The notes under the pieces: model-generated
Databases searched by the model: none
Told to the model about the DNA's origin: nothing
Seen by the model: the letters and a program-made list of their open reading frames with translations, nothing else
Assembly (NCBI GenBank): GCA_003240625.1
Contig: QFMX01000004.1
Span: 124,001-188,000 of the forward strand
Direction of reading: 5' to 3'
Origin: Sphingomonas taxi
GTDB lineage: Bacteria; Pseudomonadota; Alphaproteobacteria; Sphingomonadales; Sphingomonadaceae
Length of the DNA: 64,000 nucleotides
Shown: piece after piece, positions 16,621 to 25,685 of the stretch
Layout of the letters: each line of letters begins with the position of its first letter
How positions within the stretch are numbered: the first letter of the stretch is position 1
Position numbers and translations under genes: made by a program

Positions 16621-17888
16621 GAGGTGCGTCGCACCATCCACACGGTATCCCCGGCATCGTCGACGACGAAGATGGCACCATCGTCGCGCGTCTGCACGCT
16701 TACCGGCCGACCATAGACTTCATTCTTTTTCTCGTCCGCGACGAACCCGGTCAGGAACGACTGAGGCGCGGCCGTCGGCCTCCCATTTGCAAATGGTACC
16801 GCGAGCACGTCATACCCGATGAACGCAGACCGGTTCCACGAGCCATGCCGCGCGACATACGCAATCTGTTGCGCGGCCGGCGTTCCCTTTGCGAACGCCA
16901 CGCCCAGTGCCGCGGCATGGGGACCGACGGCAACATCGGGCATCAACGTCGTCGCCAGCAACTCGCGCTTGTCGTTCGCATGACGTGGATCCTGCTTCCC
17001 GTAATAGCTGTAGGGCCATCCGTAGAACCCGCCGTCACGCACGCCGACGAGATAGTCCGGTGCGATATCGTCGCCGAGCTGGTCGCGTTCATTGACGGCG
17101 GCCCACAACACGTTCGATCCCGGCGCCCAAGCCATGCCGACCGGGTTGCGAAGCCCCGAGGCATAGAGACGCTCCCGTCCGGTACGAAGATCGACGGCGA
17201 GAATTGCCGCTCTTCGGATCTCCTCGTCCATGCCGTGTTCGCCGACATTGGATGCCGAACCGACCGACACATACAGCGTTCGCGCGTCTGGACTGAGCAA
17301 CAGGTTGCGCGTCCAGTGATTGTTGTAGCCACCCGCGGGCAGCGACACGAGCGGCTGCGGCGTGGCGGTCACGCGCGTCTGGCCGTGCGTGAACGGGACG
17401 CTGACGACGCCGTCGGTATTGGCGACATACAGGCGACCGTTGCCGTACTGCATTCCGAACGGCTGGTTGAGCCCCTCGATCAGAACGAAACGCTGTTCGG
17501 CGACACCGTCCCGGTTCGCGTCGCGTAACAGGGTAATACGGTTGGCGCTGAAGCCGGTCGTCTTCGACAGCGCCTGGCCACGCTGGACGTCCGGCTCGGC
17601 ATCCAGCTTGGGCTTCGTACGCGCCTCTGCGACCAGCACGTCGCCATTGGGTAGCAGTAGTGCCTGGCGAGGGTAGTCCAAGCCACCTGCGAATTTGACG
17701 ACCTCAAACCCCTGCGGCGCCTTCGGTTTACGCCCCTCGGGCCAGCCGATCGTCTTGGGGTGGTTGACCACGGACGCGGTCGCATAAGGCTCTGCCTGCG
17801 TCTTCAGGCCGACCACCGAAGGTGTTTTTTGTGCGACGGCACCGCTTGCAAGGCTCAATACGCCGGCGGCAGCAAGGATCGTTTTCAT
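16617..17888 (-). CDS. PQQ-type sugar/sorbosone dehydrogenase-like protein, secreted
   Basis: A 423-aa protein with a signal peptide (MKTILAAAGVLSLASGAVAQ) and a six-bladed propeller of the glucose/sorbosone dehydrogenase class. Diagnostic pieces are FAGGLDYPRQALLLPNGDVL, LNQPFGMQYGNGRLYVANTD, YNNHWTRNLLLSPD, SGLRNPVGMAWAPGS and ARHGSWNRS. Such enzymes oxidise sugars or aldehydes in the periplasm with PQQ, though many relatives have no proven cofactor. I start at ATG 17888, where the signal peptide begins. It is divergent from the FAD/NAD(P) gene at 18112. Confidence 0.85.
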   Translation of the reverse strand: MKTILAAAGVLSLASGAVAQKTPSVVGLKTQAEPYATASVVNHPKTIGWPEGRKPKAPQGFEVVKFAGGLDYPRQALLLPNGDVLVAEARTKPKLDAEPDVQRGQALSKTTGFSANRITLLRDANRDGVAEQRFVLIEGLNQPFGMQYGNGRLYVANTDGVVSVPFTHGQTRVTATPQPLVSLPAGGYNNHWTRNLLLSPDARTLYVSVGSASNVGEHGMDEEIRRAAILAVDLRTGRERLYASGLRNPVGMAWAPGSNVLWAAVNERDQLGDDIAPDYLVGVRDGGFYGWPYSYYGKQDPRHANDKRELLATTLMPDVAVGPHAAALGVAFAKGTPAAQQIAYVARHGSWNRSAFIGYDVLAVPFANGRPTAAPQSFLTGFVADEKKNEVYGRPVSVQTRDDGAIFVVDDAGDTVWMVRRTS

Positions 17889-18111
17889 AATGTCTCCCGG
17901 ATCATGATCGAAAGAGTAACCCCCTGACAATCATGGATATCCGTGAGTTGGACAGTATTGACGATTAATTTCTGACGTTTCAGGAATTCCGCCCTCGGCA
18001 ACAGGCCAAGGCTGTCGAGCTGGACGCAGAATCAAAATGACATAATTTTCACGTCGCCGTGGCACGAAACAGCGCCCGCGCGTTGTCGCCGTTCCTCAGC
18101 GAACGGATATC

Positions 18112-19605
18112 ATGCCGAAAACATTGACTATTATCGGCATGGGCGCCTGCGGCGTCGCTGCGTTCGCCGAAGCTGTCACCCGGTTATGCTATGATCCAGG
18201 CGACGGGTGGAAGGTCCATCTGGTCGAGCGTGACGATGAACTCGCGCGCGGATTGGCGTTCGGCACGGAGCAGCCCGGCCACCTTCTGAACACGGAATCC
18301 CGTCTCATGGGGCTCTACGACCGCGAGCCCGGTCATTTCAGAACCTGGCTCGAGGCGCGGCGCGCGGCATCGGGAACGCCGCTCGATGCCGATGGCGTCG
18401 AATACCCGCAACGCCGCGAATACCGCGTCTACATGCAGGAAGTTCTCGACAATGCGCTCCAGCAGGCGCGCACCGCCGGGATCGATGTCCAAGTCCACCG
18501 CGAGGAAGCAATCGCCATCGAGGGCGATCACGCCGCGGCGACGGTTCGGTTCGCGAACGGGTCGACGATCGCCACCGACGTCGTCCTGCTGACGATCGGC
18601 ACGCCCGATCCGGATCGGTTCGGCAATCTGAACGGTACGCCCGGCTATTTCGACTCCCCCTACCCCGCCCACCGCATGACCGAGCAAATCGAGCGGGATC
18701 AGTCCGTCGTCGTCCTCGGCAGCGGCCTCAGTGCCATCGACGCTGTCATGACACTGCTCGACGATGGGCACCGCGGCCACATCCACCTCGTATCGAAAGA
18801 GGGGATGCTGCCACGCGTCGAAATCCCCGCGCCCGAGACAGGCTATGACCGCCAGCACCTCACGCTGGAAAACGTCCATCGCCTCATTCGCGAGAGGGGC
18901 AGCGCATTCTCGGTAGTGGATCTGTTCCGCCTCTTTCGTCTGGAGGCCGAAACCGCCGCGGGACGTGCGATCGATTGGCAGGCGGAGGATCGCTACGACG
19001 GGGACGCCGAGGCCGCCTTGCTGCGCGATATCGCCGCGGCGGAGTCCGGAGACGAACCGTTCCAGCGCATCCTCACCGCCACGCGCCATGACTCGACGGC
19101 GATATGGAACCTGTTGCGCCCCGCCGACCAGAAACGGTTCGGGCGTTGGCTGGCACCGCATTTCGCCGCGGCGCGCTTCGTCACGCCGATGGTGAACGCG
19201 CGGCGCCTGGCCGATGCGATGACGCGGGGACTGCTCAGCGTACGTGGTCGGATCGATGAAACCTTTGCCAGCGAGACCGGTACGGGCTTCACGGTCCGGT
19301 TCGGGAATGGCGATACGCTCGACGTACCGGTCGTCGTCAACGCCACCGGACAAGCCACGGCACTGGACGAGATGAAGGAGACGCTGGTCAAGGATCTGCT
19401 CGCGAAGGACTGGCTGCAACCACACCCGGTCGGTGGGGCCATCGCGCACCGGGCGACGTGTCGGATCATATCCGCCACGCGCGATGCACCACGGCTCTAC
19501 GCGCTAGGCCAATTGCTGAACGGCGAGTTGCGCGACACCAACGCGGTCTGGTTCAATGTCGAATGCGCCGGTCGTGCAGTCGACGATATCCTGCGCCAGC
19601 AATGA
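18112..19605 (+). CDS. FAD/NAD(P)-binding protein (NAD_binding_9 type)
   Basis: A 497-aa flavoprotein-like protein. The N-terminal dinucleotide-binding motif is IIGMGACGVAAFAEAV, followed by PGHLLNTESRLMGLYDREPG, which is characteristic of the FAD/NAD(P)-binding family PF13454. A second nucleotide motif, VVLGSGLSAIDAVMTLLDDG, lies in the middle, and the C-terminal half has VVVNATGQ and LYALGQLLNGELRDTNAVWF. Relatives include hydroxylase/siderophore-linked enzymes and many without known substrate. The stop overlaps the start of an AEC transporter (ATGA), suggesting they act on the same metabolite. Confidence 0.8.
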   Translation: MPKTLTIIGMGACGVAAFAEAVTRLCYDPGDGWKVHLVERDDELARGLAFGTEQPGHLLNTESRLMGLYDREPGHFRTWLEARRAASGTPLDADGVEYPQRREYRVYMQEVLDNALQQARTAGIDVQVHREEAIAIEGDHAAATVRFANGSTIATDVVLLTIGTPDPDRFGNLNGTPGYFDSPYPAHRMTEQIERDQSVVVLGSGLSAIDAVMTLLDDGHRGHIHLVSKEGMLPRVEIPAPETGYDRQHLTLENVHRLIRERGSAFSVVDLFRLFRLEAETAAGRAIDWQAEDRYDGDAEAALLRDIAAAESGDEPFQRILTATRHDSTAIWNLLRPADQKRFGRWLAPHFAAARFVTPMVNARRLADAMTRGLLSVRGRIDETFASETGTGFTVRFGNGDTLDVPVVVNATGQATALDEMKETLVKDLLAKDWLQPHPVGGAIAHRATCRIISATRDAPRLYALGQLLNGELRDTNAVWFNVECAGRAVDDILRQQ

Positions 19606-20534
19606 GCGCGATCGGTAACATCGCGGCGGCACTCCTGCCGCTTTACGGCGTGATCCTGCTCGCCTGGGCTGTCGGCTCCCGCGTTCCCTGGGCGGCAAAG
19701 CTGTGCTCGAAGGCACTCGTTTTCGGCCTCATCCCGTTGCTGGTCATCGACAAGGTGCTCGGCGCGGAAGTGCAACAGCTGATGGTGATACCACCGTTGA
19801 TGTTCGTGGTTTCGGCACTGATGAGCATCCCGGCATACCGGTTGGCCAAGCGGCTCGGCGACGACTTCGATCCCAAACTGCTGTCGGCGTCCTTCTCGTT
19901 CTTCAACGTTGCGTTCTTCGGGGTGCCCGTCAGCCAGGCCTTGTTCGGCGAGGTCGGCGTATCGACGGTGATCTGTGCGTATATCGGCAGCGCGCTGTAC
20001 GGCAACACGATCGGGTATTTCCTCATCGCGCGTACCAAGGAGGGTACGCGCAAGGCCGCCACCAAGGCGTTGCGGGTGCCCCTCGTCTATGTGGTCATCG
20101 GCTCGCTCCTGGCAAAGTGGGGCGGCGTCACGATGCCTGAAGCGGCAGCGCCTATCGTCTCGATCGCCGGCACGTTGGTGTCGGTCCTCGGCATGGCGGT
20201 GATCGGCCTCAACCTTGCCGAAACCGGCCGCGACGATTGGCGGCCAAGGCTGATGACGCGCATCCTCGCGGTCAGGCAGGTCGCCGGCGTGATACTGCTC
20301 GGCGCTGCACTCGCACTCGAAGCGGCCTTCGTCGGTGTATTGAGCCCACGCGACCGCGTGATCGTCGGGCTCGTCGCCCTGTTCCCGATCGCCAGCAACG
20401 TGACCCTGTTCGCGACCCTCCTCGACACGAACCGCAAATCGGCGGCGATCCTTGTCGCGCTGTCGAGCGCGGTATCCCTCGTCCTCGTGCTGCTGGTCGT
20501 GGGCGTCTTTCACTCGGCCATGCCGACGAGTTAA
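19602..20534 (+). CDS. AEC family transporter (auxin efflux carrier-like)
   Basis: A 310-aa membrane protein with about ten hydrophobic segments arranged as two five-helix halves. The conserved FSFFNVAFFGVPVSQALFGE and PIVSIAGTLVSVLGMAVIGL resemble bacterial AEC permeases, which move organic acids such as malate or malonate. The ATG overlaps the last bases of the FAD/NAD(P) gene. An upstream in-frame start at 19458 lies inside that gene and is rejected. Confidence 0.85.
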   Translation: MSAIGNIAAALLPLYGVILLAWAVGSRVPWAAKLCSKALVFGLIPLLVIDKVLGAEVQQLMVIPPLMFVVSALMSIPAYRLAKRLGDDFDPKLLSASFSFFNVAFFGVPVSQALFGEVGVSTVICAYIGSALYGNTIGYFLIARTKEGTRKAATKALRVPLVYVVIGSLLAKWGGVTMPEAAAPIVSIAGTLVSVLGMAVIGLNLAETGRDDWRPRLMTRILAVRQVAGVILLGAALALEAAFVGVLSPRDRVIVGLVALFPIASNVTLFATLLDTNRKSAAILVALSSAVSLVLVLLVVGVFHSAMPTS

Positions 20535-20590
20535 TCACGGTTCCCCAGTGCTGTTCCCGCTTTCAGCGGATGGCAGCGACGCAAAACTCG

Positions 20591-21649
20591 CTAGGCACCC
20601 CGCTCGGCAGCAGGCACGATCGCGTTCTCGACGATGCCATGGAGCGCATCGATGTGCCCCGTGTCCCGTGAGCCGTTCGGATCCGACATCATGACGACCG
20701 TCATCCGTAGATCGGGGATGACGTAGACCATCTGGCCACCATAGCCCCAGGCGAACCGCACCGGATGACCCTTCATCTCGGTAAGGAACCAGCCGAAGCC
20801 ATACGCCTTCCCACTCCACGGCGAGACGGCGCGCGGTGTCCAGCTCTGCTCGATCCACTTGGCCGGGAGGATGCGCCGACCATCGATGATACCACCTAGC
20901 CGATAGAGCTCGCCAAACCGGGCGAGTGCGCGCGGTGAGAGCCTCATTTCGTTGCCGCCAAAATAGATGCCTTGCGGATCGGCCGGCCAGGACGGGATCG
21001 TAATTCCAAGCGGCTCGCCGAGCCACGCGCGCGCGTTGGCGAGCGTGCTTTGGCCCGTCGCCCGTGTAAGCGCCGCCGAGAGCAGGTGGGTGGACCCGGT
21101 CGAGTAGAGCATTGCCGTACCGGGATCAGCGACGAAGGGGCGAGCCAGCGCGAACCGTATCCAATTGGGGCTGGATACCCACCGACCGTAGTTCTCGCCA
21201 GAGGTGCGCTCGAGTCCGGCCTGCATCGACAGGAGGTTGCCGATGGTCACCCTGGCTAGCCGTGGGTCGGGATCGGCGGGCGCGTCACGCCTGAGCAGCG
21301 GCAGGATCGGCTGGTCGACGCCCTCAAAGACACCGCGTTGGATGGCGATGCCGATCAGTGCCGACATGACCGACTTCGATGCCGACTTGATGTTGACCGG
21401 TCGATCCAGCGGGGGACCGCCGTTGAACACCTGCGCTGTCAGCGTCTGTCCGTCTCGAAGGACGAGGAGCGAACGAAGCCGCGGCAGCGCCGAGGCTCTT
21501 GCCTGCATGTCGCGCATGGATGCGGCATCGAGTCCCTTCGTGTCCGATCCGGCGACCACGCCTGGGATAGTCGCACCTGCGGACGAGGTCGGTCCCTCGC
21601 AGCCGGTAAGGAGGATGAGCAGAGGAACGATAAACCGCATCGCCACCAT
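20591..21649 (-). CDS. Beta-lactamase-family serine hydrolase, lipoprotein
   Basis: A 352-aa protein of the class C beta-lactamase/penicillin-binding-like family (PF00144). The catalytic SxxK is in IKSASKSVMSAL, the Tyr motif in MLYSTGSTH, and a late WGYGGQMVYVIPD matches the KTG-equivalent region. The N-terminus MVAMRFIVPLLILLTGCEG has a lipobox (LTGC), so the protein is probably membrane-anchored. GAGGGG lies four bases before the ATG at 21649, which fixes the start. These proteins are more often esterases or peptidases than true beta-lactamases. Confidence 0.85.
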   Translation of the reverse strand: MVAMRFIVPLLILLTGCEGPTSSAGATIPGVVAGSDTKGLDAASMRDMQARASALPRLRSLLVLRDGQTLTAQVFNGGPPLDRPVNIKSASKSVMSALIGIAIQRGVFEGVDQPILPLLRRDAPADPDPRLARVTIGNLLSMQAGLERTSGENYGRWVSSPNWIRFALARPFVADPGTAMLYSTGSTHLLSAALTRATGQSTLANARAWLGEPLGITIPSWPADPQGIYFGGNEMRLSPRALARFGELYRLGGIIDGRRILPAKWIEQSWTPRAVSPWSGKAYGFGWFLTEMKGHPVRFAWGYGGQMVYVIPDLRMTVVMMSDPNGSRDTGHIDALHGIVENAIVPAAERGA

Positions 21650-21775
21650 GTCGCCCCTCAGGGTTGCCTTACAACCCCGCACGCTTCGAGACGGTCCGCC
21701 AGCGCGCGCCCTGCGGCCTTGCGGCCCGACGATTTGGCGCTACCAATGTTGCAACGATAATCAGGGGGGATCAAA

Positions 21776-23104
21776 ATGACCGACAGCCTCGATCGCCGAG
21801 CTCTCTTGGTCGGCGGCCTCGCCGCCTCGGCTGCCAGCGCAGTTCCCTTGAAAGAAGCCTTCGCCCAGACCCGCCGCCGCGTGTCGGCCAACGACAAGGT
21901 CCGGGTGGGGCTGATCGGTTGCAAAGGCATGGGATGGGCGGACCTCACCGCGATGTGCAAGGGGGCCGATGTCACGCCGGTCGCACTGTGCGACGTCGAT
22001 GCCAAGGTCCTTGCCGAGCGCGGCGCAGAGCTGAAGAAATCATCGGGTCGCACGCCAAAGCTCTACGGCGACTATCGCCGCATGCTCGACGACAAATCGG
22101 TCGATGCGGTCATCATCGCCACCCCCGATCACTGGCACGCCCTCCAACTCGTCGATGCGATGTCCGCGGGGAAGGATGTCTATTGTGAAAAGCCGCTCGG
22201 CAATTCCATCGCGGAATGCCGCGCGATGGTCGCCGCCAAACAACGCTACAACCGCGTCGTTCAGGTCGGCCAATGGCAGCGCAGCAACCAGCATTGGGCC
22301 GATGCGATCGCCCATGTCCATTCGGGTGGCATCGGCCGGGTGCGGAAGGTCAGGGCCTGGGCCTATATGGGATGGATGACGCGCGTTGCGCCGAAGCCCG
22401 ACCAGGCGCCGCCGCCGGGGGTCGATTACGACCGCTGGCTGGGCCCGGCGCAACAGCGTGCCTTCAACCCTAACCGCTTCCACTTCAGCTGGCGCTGGTA
22501 CTGGGACTATGCGGGTGGCCTGATGACCGACTGGGGCGTCCACCTGATGGACATCGCGCTGCTGGGAATGAAGGCGCAAGTGCCCAATTCGGTCAGTTCG
22601 CTAGGCGGAGCGTACGGCTATCCGGACTCGGCCATGGAGACCCCCGACACCCAGACCGCCCTTTTCGACTTTGGCGACTATTCGGTGGAATGGGAGCATG
22701 CGGTCGGCATCAGCCGGGGTCCCTTCGGCGGCCACGATCATGGCGTGGCCTTCGTGGGCGAGCTGGGCACCTTGGTTGTAGACCGCAGCAAATGGTGGGT
22801 CTCGCCCGAGATGCGTGACGGCAAGGCCCTGACCCGTGAAATTCCGTTGACCCAGGCCAAGGACGACGGGCTTGATCGGCACACCGCGGACTTTATCGCC
22901 TGCGTGAAGGATCGCGCTCGTACCCCCGCTTGCCCGATCGAGTCAGCGGCCAACACCGCCATCGTCTGTCAAATGGGCAACGTTGCCTGGCGCACTGGCC
23001 GGAAGGTCGAATGGGATGCTGCGGCTGGACAGTTCAAGAGCGATGCCGAGGCCAACGCACTCATTACGCCGCGCTACCGCGAGCCCTACCGCTTACCGGT
23101 CTAA
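21776..23104 (+). CDS. Gfo/Idh/MocA family oxidoreductase, Tat-exported
   Basis: A 442-aa protein with a twin-arginine-type leader (LDRRALLVGGLAASAASAVP to about residue 35) and then an NAD(P)-binding fold starting KVRVGLIGCKGMGW. The conserved EKPLGNS motif (YCEKPLGNSIAECRAMV) carries the catalytic Lys, and later MTDWGVHLMDIALLGM is typical of the C-terminal domain. Such exported members bring their nucleotide with them and act on sugars or sugar derivatives; the substrate is unknown. AGGGGGATCAAA is a strong ribosome site for this ATG. Confidence 0.88.
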   Translation: MTDSLDRRALLVGGLAASAASAVPLKEAFAQTRRRVSANDKVRVGLIGCKGMGWADLTAMCKGADVTPVALCDVDAKVLAERGAELKKSSGRTPKLYGDYRRMLDDKSVDAVIIATPDHWHALQLVDAMSAGKDVYCEKPLGNSIAECRAMVAAKQRYNRVVQVGQWQRSNQHWADAIAHVHSGGIGRVRKVRAWAYMGWMTRVAPKPDQAPPPGVDYDRWLGPAQQRAFNPNRFHFSWRWYWDYAGGLMTDWGVHLMDIALLGMKAQVPNSVSSLGGAYGYPDSAMETPDTQTALFDFGDYSVEWEHAVGISRGPFGGHDHGVAFVGELGTLVVDRSKWWVSPEMRDGKALTREIPLTQAKDDGLDRHTADFIACVKDRARTPACPIESAANTAIVCQMGNVAWRTGRKVEWDAAAGQFKSDAEANALITPRYREPYRLPV

Positions 23105-23336
23105 GCTGCATTCGCGGCGGAAACAGCCCGTTCCTACCGCGCCTTTTCGATCCAGTTGTGGACATTCACGACCGCCCTGGACGCTTCCTCTCTTCAGCCG
23201 TTCTTTCATCCACAGCCGGCAGGATGCGGCAACGAGGACACGACACGGTCGAATTCACGCGGCCGACCGAGTGCAGCCGGCGCGCTTCCCCTTGCCGACC
23301 GAGGCAGATACGACTGCCGCAACCAAAGGGGACACG

Positions 23337-25061
23337 ATGAGGTTTGAATATGTCGCGGCGACGGTGCTTCTCGCACTTGCTCCAGCAACGGCGTGGGCCC
23401 AGCCGAGCGCGGCTGATGCGCAACTCAAGACGATCTACGACGCCGAATGGGAATGGCGACAGAAGGAGTTCGCGCAGATTGCGGACGGCTTGCGCAGCAA
23501 GCCCGATGATCATTTCCCCGCCGTCGCCCCGGCTGACTGGGCGCGCCGGCGCACCTATTGGAGCACAGTTCTCGACCTCATCGACCGTATTCCTGCGGCG
23601 CAACTTTCGCCCGAAGAACGATTGAACGCCGCTGTCCTCGCGGAATCGCTACGCGGGAAAGTCGCGAACATCGACTTCCGCACCTACGAGGCGCCGCTCA
23701 ACAGCGATTCCTACTTCTGGAGCGAAGTGAAGCCCTATGCCCCGCTCGAGACGGCCGACGACTATCGCCGCTACATCGGCCGGCTCAAGGACGTGCCGCG
23801 CTGGTTCGACCAGAACATTGCCAACATGCGCGCCGGACTGAAGCGCGGCTTCACGCCGCCACGCGTGTCGCTTGCCGGGCGCGATGCGACCATTGCCGCC
23901 TTCACCAAGCCGGGCACCGACAACCCGCTCGCCGAACCGTTCAAGGCGATGCCCGCCTCGATCCCGGCGAGCCAGCAGGCGACGCTGCGCGCCGAGGGAC
24001 TGGCTGCGGTCGATACCGCCGCGGCCCCCGCCTATGCGAAGCTCCTCGTTTTCTACCGGGGCACCTACCTGCCCGGCACGCGCACGACGGTCAGCGCCGC
24101 TGCACTGCCCGACGGCGAGTCGTTCTACAAAAGCCAGATCCGCGAATACACGACCCTCGAGCTCACACCGGAGGCGATCCATCAGATCGGCCTCAAGGAA
24201 GTTTCACGCATCGACGCCGACATGAAGGCGACGATCGCCACCACCGGCTTCAAGGGCAGCTTCGCCGACTTCCTCGCGTTCCTGCGCAGCGACCCGCAAT
24301 TCTACGCCCGAACCCCCGACGAGCTGCTCGGCTTCTCGGCCTATGTAGTGAAGCGGATGGACGGACGCCTGAAGGACGTCTTCACCACCCTTCCCCGTTA
24401 CCGCTTCACCATCCAGCCGGTGCCCGACGCGATCGCGCCGGTCTACACCTCGGGTCGCGGTGGGCTCAGCGCATGCCTCATGAATACCTACGACCTGAAG
24501 TCGCGCCCGCTCTACAACATCGTTGCGTTGACGCTGCACGAATGTGTCCCCGGTCACAGCCATCAAGCCGCAATGGCGTTGGAAGCCCCCAGCCGCCCCG
24601 CCTTCCGCCGCCAGACATACTTCTCGGGCTATGGCGAAGGTTGGGGGCTCTATTCGGAATGGCTCGGCACCAAGCTCGGCATGTACCGCACGCCGTATGA
24701 AGAATTCGGGCGCGAGACCTTCGAGATGTGGCGCGCCGCGCGCCTCGTCATCGACACCGGCATCCATTCGATGGGATGGAGCCGGCAGCAGGCGATCGAC
24801 TACCTCGCCGAGCACACGGCGCTCGCGAAGCTCGACGTCGAGATCGAAGTCGACCGATACATCAGCTGGCCGGGCCAGGCGCTCGCCTACAAGCTCGGCG
24901 AGATGAAGATGCGCGCGCTGCGCGCAAAGGCGGAGGCGGAATTGGGCGACCGCTTCGATCAGCGCCGCTTTCACGACGCCCTGCTCAACATGGGCTCAGT
25001 CCCCCTGCCAGCGATGGAAGCCGAGATGATGAAGTGGATCGCGGCAGAGAAATCACGCTGA
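23337..25061 (+). CDS. DUF885 family protein, secreted (putative zinc peptidase)
   Basis: A 574-aa protein starting MRFEYVAATVLLALAPATAW, a signal peptide, with AAAGGGGACACG just upstream supporting this start. The DUF885 signature LHECVPGHSHQ (HE..PGH) lies at about residue 400 and resembles a zinc-binding HExxH-like centre. Further conserved pieces are GRGGLSACLMNTYDL and YGEGWGLYSEWLG. Members are predicted metallopeptidases, often found as lipoproteins or periplasmic proteins in gut and soil bacteria. The 232 bases before it, after the Gfo/Idh/MocA gene, show no gene. Confidence 0.85.
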   Translation: MRFEYVAATVLLALAPATAWAQPSAADAQLKTIYDAEWEWRQKEFAQIADGLRSKPDDHFPAVAPADWARRRTYWSTVLDLIDRIPAAQLSPEERLNAAVLAESLRGKVANIDFRTYEAPLNSDSYFWSEVKPYAPLETADDYRRYIGRLKDVPRWFDQNIANMRAGLKRGFTPPRVSLAGRDATIAAFTKPGTDNPLAEPFKAMPASIPASQQATLRAEGLAAVDTAAAPAYAKLLVFYRGTYLPGTRTTVSAAALPDGESFYKSQIREYTTLELTPEAIHQIGLKEVSRIDADMKATIATTGFKGSFADFLAFLRSDPQFYARTPDELLGFSAYVVKRMDGRLKDVFTTLPRYRFTIQPVPDAIAPVYTSGRGGLSACLMNTYDLKSRPLYNIVALTLHECVPGHSHQAAMALEAPSRPAFRRQTYFSGYGEGWGLYSEWLGTKLGMYRTPYEEFGRETFEMWRAARLVIDTGIHSMGWSRQQAIDYLAEHTALAKLDVEIEVDRYISWPGQALAYKLGEMKMRALRAKAEAELGDRFDQRRFHDALLNMGSVPLPAMEAEMMKWIAAEKSR

Positions 25062-25327
25062 TACGGTCGTGACGCAGTGATCCTCTAGACCGTCGGTCGC
25101 GCGCCGACGCCTGCCCCGCTTGAGACATGGCCGTCCCCCCTCGAACGAATTGACAGCCATGTTTCCATCCTACGCAATACCGCTTTATCGTGATTTGATG
25201 CCCGGTATCCCGTTTGAATTTCGCTGAACGAGCGTTGGTCGAAGACATTGTGCGCATGCCTCGACACGCTGAAGTTCAGGCAGAAGAATCGTCACTGATC
25301 CGTACCCGGCTCTGATCATGGGCTACC

Positions 25328-25610
25328 TCAGCCCCTCCCAGTGGAACGCCGGCGCGCCAGCCAAACGATGTGATTCCCGCAATCCGGATTGTCCACCACA
25401 TGCGCGACGACATCGAAGCCGTTCGCGTTCAGCAGCATGCGATACTCATCGGGATGAAGGCTGCCGTGATAGAGCGGCTCGCCCTCCAGCACGCCGAGCG
25501 TATCGCCTTCCGCGTTGCCGCTACGGGCGAAGTCGTCGGTTTCGAGAAACAGGAAGACCCTGCCTCCCGCCTGATCGCCGATCGCGCGACGCTGCTGTCT
25601 CCCCGACCAT
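25328..25610 (-). pseudogene. C-terminal remnant of a SAM-dependent methyltransferase
   Basis: The frame reading GVLEGEPLYHGSLHPDEYRM followed by LLNANGFDVVAHVVDNPDCG and HIVWLARR resembles the last strand-helix units of class I methyltransferases, which end with a stretch of the form GF.VV.HV..DP.CGGHTVWLAR. Upstream of it the same frame loses all likeness and the SAM-binding GxGxG motif is missing, so only the tail remains. The frame could be read as part of a 128-aa protein starting at 25714, but that start overlaps the poxB 3' end. The 266 bases between it and the DUF885 gene (25062-25327) hold nothing I recognise. Confidence 0.45.
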
Positions 25611-25685
25611 CGCCTGACGGACCGCGAGGCTGATCCCGCATCCATCGGCCTCATCTCATCGACATCGCCATCATTCGCGTGTTCG

